A stretch of DNA of 64,000 bases from an uncultured Polaribacter sp. (lineage in GTDB: Bacteria; Bacteroidota; Bacteroidia; Flavobacteriales; Flavobacteriaceae). Positions within the stretch are counted from its first letter, which is position 1, and each line of letters begins with the position of its first letter. The translations under genes and the position numbers were made by a program. Shown piece after piece: positions 18,198-27,095 of the stretch. Under the pieces are notes generated by a model that searched no databases, had not been told where the DNA came from, and saw only the letters and a list, made by a program, of their open reading frames with translations. The stretch spans positions 310,001-374,000 of the forward strand of contig NZ_CANMHM010000002.1 of assembly GCF_947497695.1 (NCBI RefSeq), in the 5' to 3' direction.

Positions 18198-21100
18198 TTA
18201 AAATCTAGCAGTTAGTCCTAAATTAAAAACCCCCTGTATTGGGTAGCCAAGTCCATTAGATCCTTGCTCAGGATCCCATAAATCAAATGCGCTCCAAACA
18301 GCTACATTGATAGCACTTGCATATACTCTTAAATTTTTAAGCCCTAATTTTTGGTATAAATTTTCTGGTGCGTTATACCCAAATTCAATATTTTTTAGTC
18401 TTAAAAAAGCTCCGTTACGCATCCACCAAGTTGACACTTGATTATTATTAACTTCTTGGTTGACACTTAATCTAGGCCAAAATGCATACACATCTCTATT
18501 ATCTTCAGACCAGTGGCTATCTGCTATTGCTTTTAACAAGCCACTTTCTGAACTTCCGTTGATAAAAAATGGTTGTATTAATGCTGGATTGATAAAGAAA
18601 CTAGATCTACCAGAACCTTGGAAGAAAAAACTAAAATCGAAATTTTTATACCCTACTGTACCCCCAAAACCAAATATAACTTCTGGTACTGTAGGTAAAC
18701 CAATTGGTACACGATCCGTATTTGTAATTGCCCCATCTCCATTTACATCTCTATATTTAATATCTCCACCACGAACATCACCAAATTGTGTTGGAGAATT
18801 TGCAACCTCCTCATCATCTACAAACAAACGCTCTGCAATTAATCCATACGTTTGTGCTACAGAGTTTCCTTTTTGTCTTAAATAAGACAATTCATCTGGA
18901 TAATCTAATTCTGCAAATTGAATTATCTCACTTTTAGAATAGGTAAAGTTTCCACGAAAACTTGTCCACCAATCTCTACCAAATTGCTTGTCATAATTCA
19001 TAGCTATTTCAAAACCTTCGCTTTTCGCTTTACCAAAGTTGGTACTTGGAGTTACTTGCAAACCTTGTGTCGCTCCAATATCTTGTCTTCCTTGAAGAAT
19101 ATTAGTTCTTGTCTGTTCAAAATAATCTAAATTTAAAGTTAGAGAATTATATAATTGAATATCCAATCCTAAGTTTAGCTGTTCAGAGTTTTCCCAACTA
19201 ATATTTGAATTTGCATAACTACCAATTGATACACCAGGTCTTCTAAAACCAAAATCCTCACCAAAAGTAGAACCAAATGTGTTGTTATTTAAATTTACAC
19301 CTGCAACATATACAAAACGACTTACACCTGCACCTGTACCAATATTATCATTACCAACTGAACCATAAGTGGCTCTTAATTTTAAATCTGTAACCACATC
19401 TTTTAAAGGCTCAAAATATTTTTCATTATTAATTCTATAGGCTAATCCCATAGAAGGGAAAAAACCAAATCTATTTCCATCATCAAAACGTTCAGAACCA
19501 TTGTAACCAAAATTAAACTCAAATAAATATCTTTTATCATAATCATAAGTTAATCTTCCAGAAAAACTATTATTTCTACTTGGCAAACTTGTATCTAGTG
19601 TATTACCTGGTCTTTGAAAACTTTGTAAAAGATTAATCAACATACCAGAAACATTGTGTACCTTATTAAAGGTTCTATTATAATTTAATGCTGTTTCTAA
19701 ATGTATTCTAGAATCTAAAGATGTACCCCCTGCATTGAAGTCTAAAAATTCTGTACCTGCACCTGGAATACCACCAATAGCACCTTGGCTACCATCATTA
19801 ATTACATTTAAAATTACCTCACCATTCTGCGGATTTCTTCGTCCTGAGTAATAAAATGGATTAAAACGTCTGTTTGTACTAAAAAACTGAAATCTTCTAA
19901 TATACCCCATTGCTCTTGCACTTAACCCTTCTGTTATAAAGTCTAGGTCTTGCTTTAACTCTACTTGAACTTGAAAAGTAGAACTTTTATCTTCTTGAAA
20001 ACCACTTACTGCGTTTGCAAAAGGATTCTGAGCTAACACACCACTACCTGGCCTTGTTTCTGCACCACCAAACAAGGGATGGTTTGTAAAGGGCGAAAGC
20101 TCTGCAGGATAAATTGCAGGAAACAAAACAGGGTTAGAATATAGAGCAGAACTAAAAACGCCTGCACCTCTTCCAATAGGCCCACTGTAATCGTCAATTT
20201 GAGCATACATTCTAATAATTGCTTCTGTACGTTTTGTTAATTGTAAATTTACATTTGATCTAAAAGAATAATTAATAAGCTTTACATTTGTGTCTATACC
20301 ATTTAAGCTTGTTTGTTCTATTAATCCATTATCTACATTTAATGACCCAGACACAAAATAACGAGCTTTTTCACTACCTCCACTTGCACTTAGATTCACT
20401 GCTTGATTCCATGTAAAATCTTTAATTAAACGATCAATCCAGTTGTTATTTGGATATAACAAAGGATTGTCACCAGCAGCAGTTCTTTCTATTTTATTCT
20501 GAGAATAAGGAAGTATTGACAAAGGATCTCTTGTTAAGTTTGCTTCATTAGCCAATCTCATATACGTAATATTATCTGCTAATTTAAAATTATCTGTGTT
20601 AGAAGAAAATCTATTTTCTATTCTAACATCAAATTTGGCATTACCTACTTTACCAGCTTTTGTCGCAATTAAAACAACTCCATTTGCACCACGAGCTCCA
20701 TATATAGAAGAGGCAGCAGCATCTTTTAGCACAGAAAAAGACTCAATATCATCTGGTAATAATCTTGCCATATCTCTATTTGTAGATTCAATACCATCAA
20801 TAAGTATTAATGGACCTTGCCTACCTCCAGGACCAAAAGACCCTAAACCTCTAATAAAAAAATCTGAATTGTCTGAACCAGGCTCTCCACTTCTTTGAAA
20901 AGCAATCATACCTGCAACTCTACCTGCTAACATAGAAGTAAGGTTACTTGTTGGTGCTTGTAATTCACCAGGATTAATAGTAGTAATAGAACTTACTAAA
21001 CTCTCTTTTTTCTGAGTACCAAAACCAACCAAAACAATTTCTTCTAGTTGATTATCATCTTCTTCTAGTATTACATTTATTTCTTTTTGACTTTTAACCG

Positions 21101-21344
21101 CTATTTCTTTCTTTTTGTAGCCTAAATAAGCAAAAACTAAAACTGCATCTGAGTTTTTAACTGTTATAACGAATTGACCATCAAAATTTGTTGAAAAACC
21201 ATTTGCTGTTCCTTTTTCTAATACACTTGTCCCAGGAAGAAGGTTTCCTTCTGGATCTTTTACAGTACCTTTAATTGTGATTTGTGAAAACACAGTTTGA
21301 GTAAGTAAGACAAATAAGACTATTAGATGTTTTGTATTCTTCAT
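18198..21344 (-). CDS. SusC/RagA family TonB-dependent outer-membrane transporter
   Basis: It is a full-length SusC transporter of 1,048 residues. The signal peptide (1-20) is followed by a carboxypeptidase-regulatory-like domain (about 22-100, ITIKGTVKDPEG), the plug domain with IRGLGSFGPGGRQGPLILIDGIES and SIYGARGANGVVLIATK, and the beta barrel ending NLGLTARF. It imports oligomers too large for porins, using TonB energy, with the SusD partner encoded just downstream. It is the first gene of the SusCD operon. Proximity to hydroxyproline genes suggests glycopeptide-like cargo, an inference. Confidence 0.95.
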   Translation of the reverse strand: MKNTKHLIVLFVLLTQTVFSQITIKGTVKDPEGNLLPGTSVLEKGTANGFSTNFDGQFVITVKNSDAVLVFAYLGYKKKEIAVKSQKEINVILEEDDNQLEEIVLVGFGTQKKESLVSSITTINPGELQAPTSNLTSMLAGRVAGMIAFQRSGEPGSDNSDFFIRGLGSFGPGGRQGPLILIDGIESTNRDMARLLPDDIESFSVLKDAAASSIYGARGANGVVLIATKAGKVGNAKFDVRIENRFSSNTDNFKLADNITYMRLANEANLTRDPLSILPYSQNKIERTAAGDNPLLYPNNNWIDRLIKDFTWNQAVNLSASGGSEKARYFVSGSLNVDNGLIEQTSLNGIDTNVKLINYSFRSNVNLQLTKRTEAIIRMYAQIDDYSGPIGRGAGVFSSALYSNPVLFPAIYPAELSPFTNHPLFGGAETRPGSGVLAQNPFANAVSGFQEDKSSTFQVQVELKQDLDFITEGLSARAMGYIRRFQFFSTNRRFNPFYYSGRRNPQNGEVILNVINDGSQGAIGGIPGAGTEFLDFNAGGTSLDSRIHLETALNYNRTFNKVHNVSGMLINLLQSFQRPGNTLDTSLPSRNNSFSGRLTYDYDKRYLFEFNFGYNGSERFDDGNRFGFFPSMGLAYRINNEKYFEPLKDVVTDLKLRATYGSVGNDNIGTGAGVSRFVYVAGVNLNNNTFGSTFGEDFGFRRPGVSIGSYANSNISWENSEQLNLGLDIQLYNSLTLNLDYFEQTRTNILQGRQDIGATQGLQVTPSTNFGKAKSEGFEIAMNYDKQFGRDWWTSFRGNFTYSKSEIIQFAELDYPDELSYLRQKGNSVAQTYGLIAERLFVDDEEVANSPTQFGDVRGGDIKYRDVNGDGAITNTDRVPIGLPTVPEVIFGFGGTVGYKNFDFSFFFQGSGRSSFFINPALIQPFFINGSSESGLLKAIADSHWSEDNRDVYAFWPRLSVNQEVNNNQVSTWWMRNGAFLRLKNIEFGYNAPENLYQKLGLKNLRVYASAINVAVWSAFDLWDPEQGSNGLGYPIQGVFNLGLTARF

Positions 21345-21769
21345 ACTTAAATATTTGTTTTAGATTGATTTTAGGTTTAAAAAAATGTAAATTACAATTT
21401 TACTTTTACCTTTATTTTAATATTAATTTTGGATTAACAATATATTAACATTTATAAATTGCAATTTAGGATTTTGTTAATTTCAAAAAATGGATAAAAC
21501 AACTAAAAACATCAACAAAAACACTTTTACACTAAATCAAGATTATTTTTAGTTTTATTTAATAAATATAAATGATAAAAAAACAGAATTAGGAATTTAA
21601 AAAAACAGCTATAAAACAAATAAATTCTAAGTTAAAGAAAATTACATGAATCTTCTAAAACAATTTATTCTAGCTATACTACTTTATAAAACAATACATT
21701 ATCTTAAAAAAAACATAAACACATCCTAATTATTTTACAACTTCTAATAACGTAAAAGTATATAAAATA
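21345..21769. other. Upstream region of the SusCD operon
   Basis: No coding region is seen in this 425-bp AT-rich stretch. It must hold the operon's promoter and 5' leader. ATGGATAA at 21490-21497 matches the core of the repeats near 8884-8912 (read on the opposite strand), but an 8-mer of this composition is expected by chance a few times in the window. Confidence 0.4.
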
Positions 21770-21802
21770 AAAAACTCAGAATTTAATCAATCCTGAGTTT
21801 TT
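21770..21802 (-). terminator. Rho-independent terminator after the GIY-YIG gene
   Basis: AAAAACTCAG (21770-21779) and CTGAGTTTTT (21793-21802) form a perfect 10-bp stem with a 13-nt loop. The A and T ends make it potentially bidirectional. It follows the minus-strand set beginning upstream at about 25 kb. Confidence 0.75.
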
Positions 21803-21873
21803 GAAACTTGCAAACTTAAGGTAGCAATGTCTTTTTTTTTTTAAAATAGACATTATAGTTTTTTTTTATAAAA

Positions 21874-22215
21874 TCAATTAAACCAAACTGCATACTTTTG
21901 TCTACGCAATTCTAAAGCTAAACCCTTTTCTACTTTTAGAGCTTCTGCTTTGGTGGTTATTGGGTCAATACCATTATAAAGACTTGGTCTTAAATACAGT
22001 CCATATTTTTCTACAATATTAGAAGATAATTTACACCCTTTCTTATTTCGATATCCAGTTTTGTGTTGCACAAAACGCTCTTTAGGCGTTTTACTTGTCA
22101 TGCCTACATACAAACACTGCAATACCCCATTAAACTGAGGGTTTGCATTTCTAAACTTTACGTTTTCATTAAAAACTCGTTTAGATAATTCTACAACATA
22201 AATTCTGTACAACAT
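21874..22215 (-). CDS. GIY-YIG nuclease superfamily protein
   Basis: A 113-residue single-domain protein with the GIY-YIG core: YRIYVVEL at the N-terminus and CLYVGMTSKTPKERFVQHK in the middle, including the conserved Arg of the second motif. The C-terminal ALKVEKGLALELRRQKY carries the conserved Glu. Stand-alone members of this size (YhbQ/SLX1-like) are common and of unclear function, perhaps in DNA repair. It lies 13 bp downstream of the HMA-protein gene and may be cotranscribed. Confidence 0.8.
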   Translation of the reverse strand: MLYRIYVVELSKRVFNENVKFRNANPQFNGVLQCLYVGMTSKTPKERFVQHKTGYRNKKGCKLSSNIVEKYGLYLRPSLYNGIDPITTKAEALKVEKGLALELRRQKYAVWFN

Positions 22216-22228
22216 TTAAAAACTCTTA

Positions 22229-22636
22229 TTAATGCTTCTTTTGCTTCTGTAAATTACCTTGATGATTTAATATAATTTCTTGGTCTCTGTATTTACAACA
22301 TGGATGAACAGAACTGTAGGCATTTTTAGTTGCTAAAAGTTTTTTATCATTTACATCAAAAACATCATGACCAACTGCTAAAATACTTTGTTGTATTGTT
22401 TCAACATCTGTTTTACGTTCATCCATAATTACATTTAATTGATGCGTTTTTACATTCCACATTGCAAACTTTACACCTTTTGATTTTAAAGCAGCTGTTT
22501 CAATTCGTTTTTTACACATGCCACAAATTCCATCTACCTTAAAAGATACTTTTGCACTTTTTTGCTTTTGTATTTCTTGTGATTGCATAGTAAAGCTAAT
22601 CATAAAAAGACTTAATATAAATACTATTTTTTTCAT
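22229..22636 (-). CDS. Secreted heavy-metal-associated (HMA) domain protein
   Basis: Start chosen at 22636 (MKKIVFILSLFMISF), a clear signal peptide; a start at 22675 would add a non-signal lead of 13 residues. The HMA fold follows with a metal-binding CGMCKKRIE segment (a C-x-x-C variant with Cys-Gly-Met-Cys). The C-terminal part adds an extra HPCC motif that could also bind metal. Being exported, it probably binds copper or another soft metal in the periplasm or at the surface. It sits 15 bp after the TonB receptor gene, so the two likely work together. Confidence 0.8.
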   Translation of the reverse strand: MKKIVFILSLFMISFTMQSQEIQKQKSAKVSFKVDGICGMCKKRIETAALKSKGVKFAMWNVKTHQLNVIMDERKTDVETIQQSILAVGHDVFDVNDKKLLATKNAYSSVHPCCKYRDQEIILNHQGNLQKQKKH

Positions 22637-22690
22637 ACTTAAAAGAGTTAAGACCTTTAAGGTTTTAAAGACCATAAGGGCTGATTATTG

Positions 22691-24955
22691 CTAAATTATT
22701 TTAAATCGTAAACCTGTATAAAATGCACGTCCAAAAATTGGTGCATACACAATAGTGCTATCAAAATTTGACCCAAAAGGATTATCACTAGCTAAAATAG
22801 GATTTTTTTGTTGAACATTTGTTAAATTTTCTGCTCCAACATAAACTTCAAACTTGTTTGAAAATACTTTTGTTATTTGAGAATTTAATGTTTGAAAAGG
22901 GTTAGAAAATTTAGATAATTGGTACTGTATAGGGTTAGAACTTGTATTTGGCAATCGTTGCTTACCAATTGCATTAAAAGTAGCATCAAATTTCCATTGA
23001 GAACCATTTTCTTCTAAATTTGTTTCATAGGAAAGGTTTGCAAAAAACCTATTTTTAGGTTGAATTGGTTTTTGAAGATTACCACTCTTATAATCTGTTG
23101 CAACATCAAAGTATTTGTATGCTGTTCTTAAATTAAAATGAGCTGCTACATTGTAATTCACTTCAACTTGAAAACTATTTGCTATGCTTTTACCATTTAA
23201 ATCATAAAAAGAAATTTCTTGTGGATTTTCCCAATCAACCACCACTTGATTTGCAAAATCTGTTTGATAGAAATCGAAGGTAATTTCTCCCTTTTTATTG
23301 AACATATTGAATTTTTGCATATAGGAAACTCCGTAATTCCATGCAATTTCAGGATTGAGCCCATAAATACTACCCCCAACATTATCAATATTTATTTGTC
23401 TAGAACTGGCAAATAATTGTTGATTTTCTGCAAAAATATTTGCACTTCTTTTTCCTCTTCCTATAGATGCTCTTAAAACACTATCTTCCCAAGGAACGTA
23501 TCTTAAATGTAAACGAGGTGTAATAAAAGTACCTAATAAATTATGTGTATCTACTCTTAATCCTGCTGTTAAGCTAAAATTATCTAAATTATTAAAAGCA
23601 TATTCAAAAAAAGCACCTAAAGAATTTTCATTTCTTTTAAAATTATTAAGGTTTACCAATTCTTTATAATCATCATAAGTAAAACTAAGTCCTGTTTTAA
23701 ATTTACTTCTTGTATCACCAATAATAGAGTTAAACATTAGATTAGAATACACACTTTGATGCTTAATATCATATACATTTAAACCAAAATAAGAATCTTG
23801 TTGATGCTGGCTAAATGCAGCCTGAAAACCAAAACTTTGATAAGGAGTTTCTGGAAAAACATACCCTAATTTGGCAGAGGCGTCAAAACGTTTGGTATCA
23901 ATTTCACTTCCCCACACTTGGTCAGAGCTTAATTTTGTGTTTTGATAAACTCTATCCGTTGAAGGGTTATAATCGATTTCTCCTGTTTGTTTTTCATCAT
24001 TTAAAAAACGTAAATTTATAAAACTCACCCAACCTTTTTCTGCATCTGTAAACTGCCAGCGACTCATTACATTGATTTGATTTGCTAAAGGAGCATCTAA
24101 AAAATTATCGTTATTATTATCAAATTTTTCTCCCCTATAATTTCCATGAATATAAAAACCTGTTTGCCATTTTTCTGAAACTCTTTCGTTAAAATGCGTA
24201 TTTAATTCTAACCTACCATTTAAGGAAGAGTAGGCATTTAAAAAGAAAGTGTTGTCTGTAAAAGGCTTTACCAACTCTGTATTTATTTGTCCAGAAACAC
24301 TCTCAAAACCATTTACAACAGAACCTGCACCTTTTGTAATCTGAATACTTTCTACCCAAGTACCTGGAGTAAATGTGAGTCCAAAAACTTGACTTGCTCC
24401 TCTTACAGAAGGGATATTTTCTTGCGTAATTAACAAATACGGACTTGTTAAACCCAGCATTTGTATTTGCCTAGTACCTGTTAAAGCATCAGAAAAACTA
24501 ACATCTATTGATGGGTTTGTTTCAAAACTTTCTGCCAAATTACAACAAGCTGCTTTTAATAATTCTTCTGAATTTACTGTAAATTCGTTTTCTGTAGAAA
24601 AGAATGATTTATAGGTAGATTTCTTTTCTGTTTTCACAATTATTTCTGCTAAGTCATTTTCTTGAGTTAAAAAATGATGTAGTGGTTTTAAACTTGTTAT
24701 TGTAATTGTATCGGTTTTATAGCCTAAAGAATTAACGACTAATTTTTTATATTCAGGTTTATAATCAATTGTAAACCAGCCTTTTTTATTTGTTATTGCA
24801 CTTACGTTTGTGTTGAGCCAATGTACAGTAACATCAACAACACCAAGGTTGTCTTTTGGATTATTTTTATCCATAATCATCCCTTTAAATGTTGTTTGAG
24901 AGAAAATTATGTACGGAATTAGCAATAAAAAACTGCTTATTATAAATTTTTTCAT
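22691..24955 (-). CDS. TonB-dependent outer-membrane receptor, probably metal-related
   Basis: The start is set at 24955 (MKKFIISSFLLLIPYIIFS, signal peptide); an upstream start at 25024 is possible but adds 23 residues that do not resemble a signal. The carboxypeptidase-regulatory-like domain (FKGMIMDKNNP) precedes the plug (PSIDVSFSDALTGTRQIQML, IQITKGAGSVVNGFESVSGQI) and a barrel ending YTGLRFKII. The Cys pair in KAACCNLAESFETNPSID is shared with receptors that sit with HMA and HYC_CC_PP genes. The ligand is not known; copper or another transition metal is inferred from the neighbours. Confidence 0.85.
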   Translation of the reverse strand: MKKFIISSFLLLIPYIIFSQTTFKGMIMDKNNPKDNLGVVDVTVHWLNTNVSAITNKKGWFTIDYKPEYKKLVVNSLGYKTDTITITSLKPLHHFLTQENDLAEIIVKTEKKSTYKSFFSTENEFTVNSEELLKAACCNLAESFETNPSIDVSFSDALTGTRQIQMLGLTSPYLLITQENIPSVRGASQVFGLTFTPGTWVESIQITKGAGSVVNGFESVSGQINTELVKPFTDNTFFLNAYSSLNGRLELNTHFNERVSEKWQTGFYIHGNYRGEKFDNNNDNFLDAPLANQINVMSRWQFTDAEKGWVSFINLRFLNDEKQTGEIDYNPSTDRVYQNTKLSSDQVWGSEIDTKRFDASAKLGYVFPETPYQSFGFQAAFSQHQQDSYFGLNVYDIKHQSVYSNLMFNSIIGDTRSKFKTGLSFTYDDYKELVNLNNFKRNENSLGAFFEYAFNNLDNFSLTAGLRVDTHNLLGTFITPRLHLRYVPWEDSVLRASIGRGKRSANIFAENQQLFASSRQINIDNVGGSIYGLNPEIAWNYGVSYMQKFNMFNKKGEITFDFYQTDFANQVVVDWENPQEISFYDLNGKSIANSFQVEVNYNVAAHFNLRTAYKYFDVATDYKSGNLQKPIQPKNRFFANLSYETNLEENGSQWKFDATFNAIGKQRLPNTSSNPIQYQLSKFSNPFQTLNSQITKVFSNKFEVYVGAENLTNVQQKNPILASDNPFGSNFDSTIVYAPIFGRAFYTGLRFKII

Positions 24956-25072
24956 TGTTTTTGATTTTATTAAATATTGAATATTGCGTTTTAGATTCCT
25001 GTTTTCACGGAATAACAATTTCAAGAGAATTATAGTGGTAAAAGAAACACTATAAGTTCATTTTAATAAAAA

Positions 25073-25474
25073 TCAAATTAAAAAAGTTTGGTATAAAACC
25101 TGATAATCTAATGGAATATCTGGTGGAGAAAAATCTTTATAAGTGGATTTATTTGATTGATTTTCAACAAATAAATCATTGTAAGAAATATAAAAAGCGA
25201 CTAAAACTTGTTGTTCTTCAATATTAAAATTAGCAATAGAAACTTGCTGCAATTCATTTTGTCCCTTGATATGATGTACTTCATCTTTACAGCATTTTTT
25301 TTTCTTAACAGGTATGTTTTTCAATTCCATACCACATCCTTTAGAATTGCCTGTAAAAGAAACATCCACTAAAAAATCACCACAATAATGTTTTTCTACT
25401 GTAAAAGAAAACGTAGAAAACAGCACTAAAAGGGCTAGTATAAATGAGGTTATTTTAAATAATAAATTTTTCAT
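25073..25474 (-). CDS. HYC_CC_PP family protein
   Basis: The 133-residue protein has a signal peptide or anchor (residues 1-26), then the name-giving motifs: HYC (KHYCGDFLVD, about residue 30), CC (KKKCCKDEVH, about residue 59) and PP (FSPPDIPLD, about residue 115). This is a Bacteroidota family without a settled function. The cysteines and histidines and the nearby HMA and TonB genes suggest metal handling at the envelope. It is 117 bp upstream of the receptor's signal-peptide start and likely cotranscribed. Confidence 0.8.
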   Translation of the reverse strand: MKNLLFKITSFILALLVLFSTFSFTVEKHYCGDFLVDVSFTGNSKGCGMELKNIPVKKKKCCKDEVHHIKGQNELQQVSIANFNIEEQQVLVAFYISYNDLFVENQSNKSTYKDFSPPDIPLDYQVLYQTFLI

Positions 25475-25518
25475 TTCGATTACAAATTTACAATAACCAT
25501 CGCTAAAAAATTGTTAAA

Positions 25519-25950
25519 TTATTCTTTACTTAATTTTTGATAATAAAAAGCAGGTAAAAGCAACAATAAAAGTAGTGGGTGTATGATAAATCTACGAATG
25601 TAAAAAGGCAATAAATAGCCAGTTTCAAAATTATTTTTAATCAAAAAGACAAAAACAATTATCAAAAATACAAATGCAATTAAAAAGAAAAAAGTGGCAA
25701 ATTTTAGGTATTCTTTTCTTTGGAACAAAACCCAAATAATAGCTAAAGATAGTATTGAGTTTAAAAAATATCTATAAAACATATGTACTAATAAACGCCA
25801 AATATCAATATTTTCTATGTTTTTATACAAATAGTCATTTTTAAAATAAACTACTAATGGATCATAAAATAACTCAGATGCAAATGCTCTGACTGCAAAA
25901 AACATTAGAAAAAGTAAAGAAGCAACTGTAATTTTCAAATATGTATTCAT
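25519..25950 (-). CDS. Exosortase F system-associated membrane protein
   Basis: It is a 143-residue membrane protein with four predicted helices (about 7-23, 49-65, 74-100, 112-136). It overlaps the end of the xrtF gene by 4 bp. The partner gene of XrtF in Flavobacteriia has just this size and position. The molecular role of the family is not established. Confidence 0.8.
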   Translation of the reverse strand: MNTYLKITVASLLFLMFFAVRAFASELFYDPLVVYFKNDYLYKNIENIDIWRLLVHMFYRYFLNSILSLAIIWVLFQRKEYLKFATFFFLIAFVFLIIVFVFLIKNNFETGYLLPFYIRRFIIHPLLLLLLLPAFYYQKLSKE

Positions 25951-26483
25951 TTTTTGAATTTAGAAAATTGATGCACCCAAATAACCCACAATAAAAAAAT
26001 AGCACCATAAATAATTGCAGGAAATATAAAATCATGCAAAAAACCTAATTGATCTGGAAATTTATAAATCATTACTGTTAAAAAGGCTATTCTTAACACA
26101 TTTACAACATAAATAAAAATACTCCCCAAAAAAGCAAACATAAAAGTTGTTTTAAAGGATGCTGAAAAAGCAATAATAAAAGAAACAAATAAAATTATTA
26201 AACTTACAGAGTTACAACCTTCTATAACTCTAGCAGTATAATTACCTTCAATAATTAATTTCACAGACATTTCTTTATCATGCTGAACAGCAGAAACATC
26301 ATACCCAAACATTGAAAGAACTTTAACTGTTTGCTCAGCTACAGCAGTTGTAATAGTAGATGTTTTATAAGTAATTGTTTTTTGTTGAGATTTTTGTAAA
26401 TACCCATTATACAAAGCCACCAACACAAAATAACTTACAAAAAATTTAACTAAAAAAAGGATAATGTTTCGATGTTTATTCAC
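25947..26483 (-). CDS. xrtF: Exosortase family protein XrtF
   Basis: This is a polytopic membrane transpeptidase/protease of 178 residues. The exosortase catalytic triad is visible: Cys in VIEGCNSVSL (about residue 87), Arg in NVLRIAFL (about residue 127), and His in GFLHDFIFP (about residue 147). XrtF-type enzymes are thought to process exported proteins carrying a matching C-terminal signal in Flavobacteriia. Divergent from the GAF gene. Its overlap with the downstream partner gene indicates translational coupling. Confidence 0.88.
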   Translation of the reverse strand: MNKHRNIILFLVKFFVSYFVLVALYNGYLQKSQQKTITYKTSTITTAVAEQTVKVLSMFGYDVSAVQHDKEMSVKLIIEGNYTARVIEGCNSVSLIILFVSFIIAFSASFKTTFMFAFLGSIFIYVVNVLRIAFLTVMIYKFPDQLGFLHDFIFPAIIYGAIFLLWVIWVHQFSKFKK

Positions 26484-26544
26484 TGATAATATTGATTAAT
26501 TTAGCCACTTATTAATAAACGAATATACAAAATGAATATACAAA

Positions 26545-26997
26545 ATGAATATAGATATTTTAAAACAAAAAATAAATACTATTATTATTTCTAGCAATAC
26601 AAAAGAAAAAAAACTACAGGCAATTTGTAATTATTTAGAACAACAAATAAGCTATTATGATTGGGTTGGATTTTATTTTAACAACGGTAATAAAAACGAA
26701 TTAAAGCTAGCACAATATAAAGGCGAGGCAACAGAGCACACTATTATTCCTTTTGGTAAAGGTATTTGTGGGCAAGTAGCAATTAGCAAACAAAATTTTA
26801 TTGTGCAAGATGTTACAAAAGAGCGCAACTATATTTCTTGTGGATGGAAAGTAAAATCGGAAATTGTAATACCTATTTTTGTGGATGGTAAAAATATTGG
26901 CCAAATTGATATTGATTCACATACAGCAAATGTATTTACCCAAAAAGACGAACAACTTTTAGAATATGTTTGTAAAAAAGTAGCCACCATTTTGTAA
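26545..26997 (+). CDS. GAF domain protein, possibly free-methionine-R-sulfoxide reductase
   Basis: The protein is a single GAF domain of 150 residues. It has the fRMsr-type motifs GKGICGQVA (Cys about 76) and YISCGWKVKSEIVIPI (Cys about 98), and the C-terminal IGQIDIDSHTANVFTQKDEQLLE. Two conserved Cys match redox positions of fRMsr, which reduces free methionine-R-sulfoxide. The start is fixed by frame: an earlier ATG at 26532 is out of frame, produced by a 13-bp tandem repeat. A small-ligand sensor role is the alternative. Confidence 0.75.
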   Translation: MNIDILKQKINTIIISSNTKEKKLQAICNYLEQQISYYDWVGFYFNNGNKNELKLAQYKGEATEHTIIPFGKGICGQVAISKQNFIVQDVTKERNYISCGWKVKSEIVIPIFVDGKNIGQIDIDSHTANVFTQKDEQLLEYVCKKVATIL

Positions 26998-27041
26998 TTT
27001 ATTTTTGTTAACTACTTCTATTTTTTGTTACTATCTTTTTA

Positions 27042-27072
27042 TTGGTAATCATTCATTGTTTGTGTAGTTTTG
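27042..27072 (+). promoter_or_regulatory. Promoter of purH
   Basis: TTG (27042-27044) and TAGTTTTG (27065-27072) are separated by 20 bp, matching the Bacteroidota TTG/TAnnTTTG consensus. The start codon is 24 bp downstream, leaving a short leader. Confidence 0.65.
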
Positions 27073-27095
27073 CGTTTTTAACAACACAATAAAAA

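Noticed and set aside
20596..20898. Plus-strand open frame inside the SusC gene
   Set aside because: It lies wholly antisense to the conserved plug domain of the SusC transporter and has no start context or domain.
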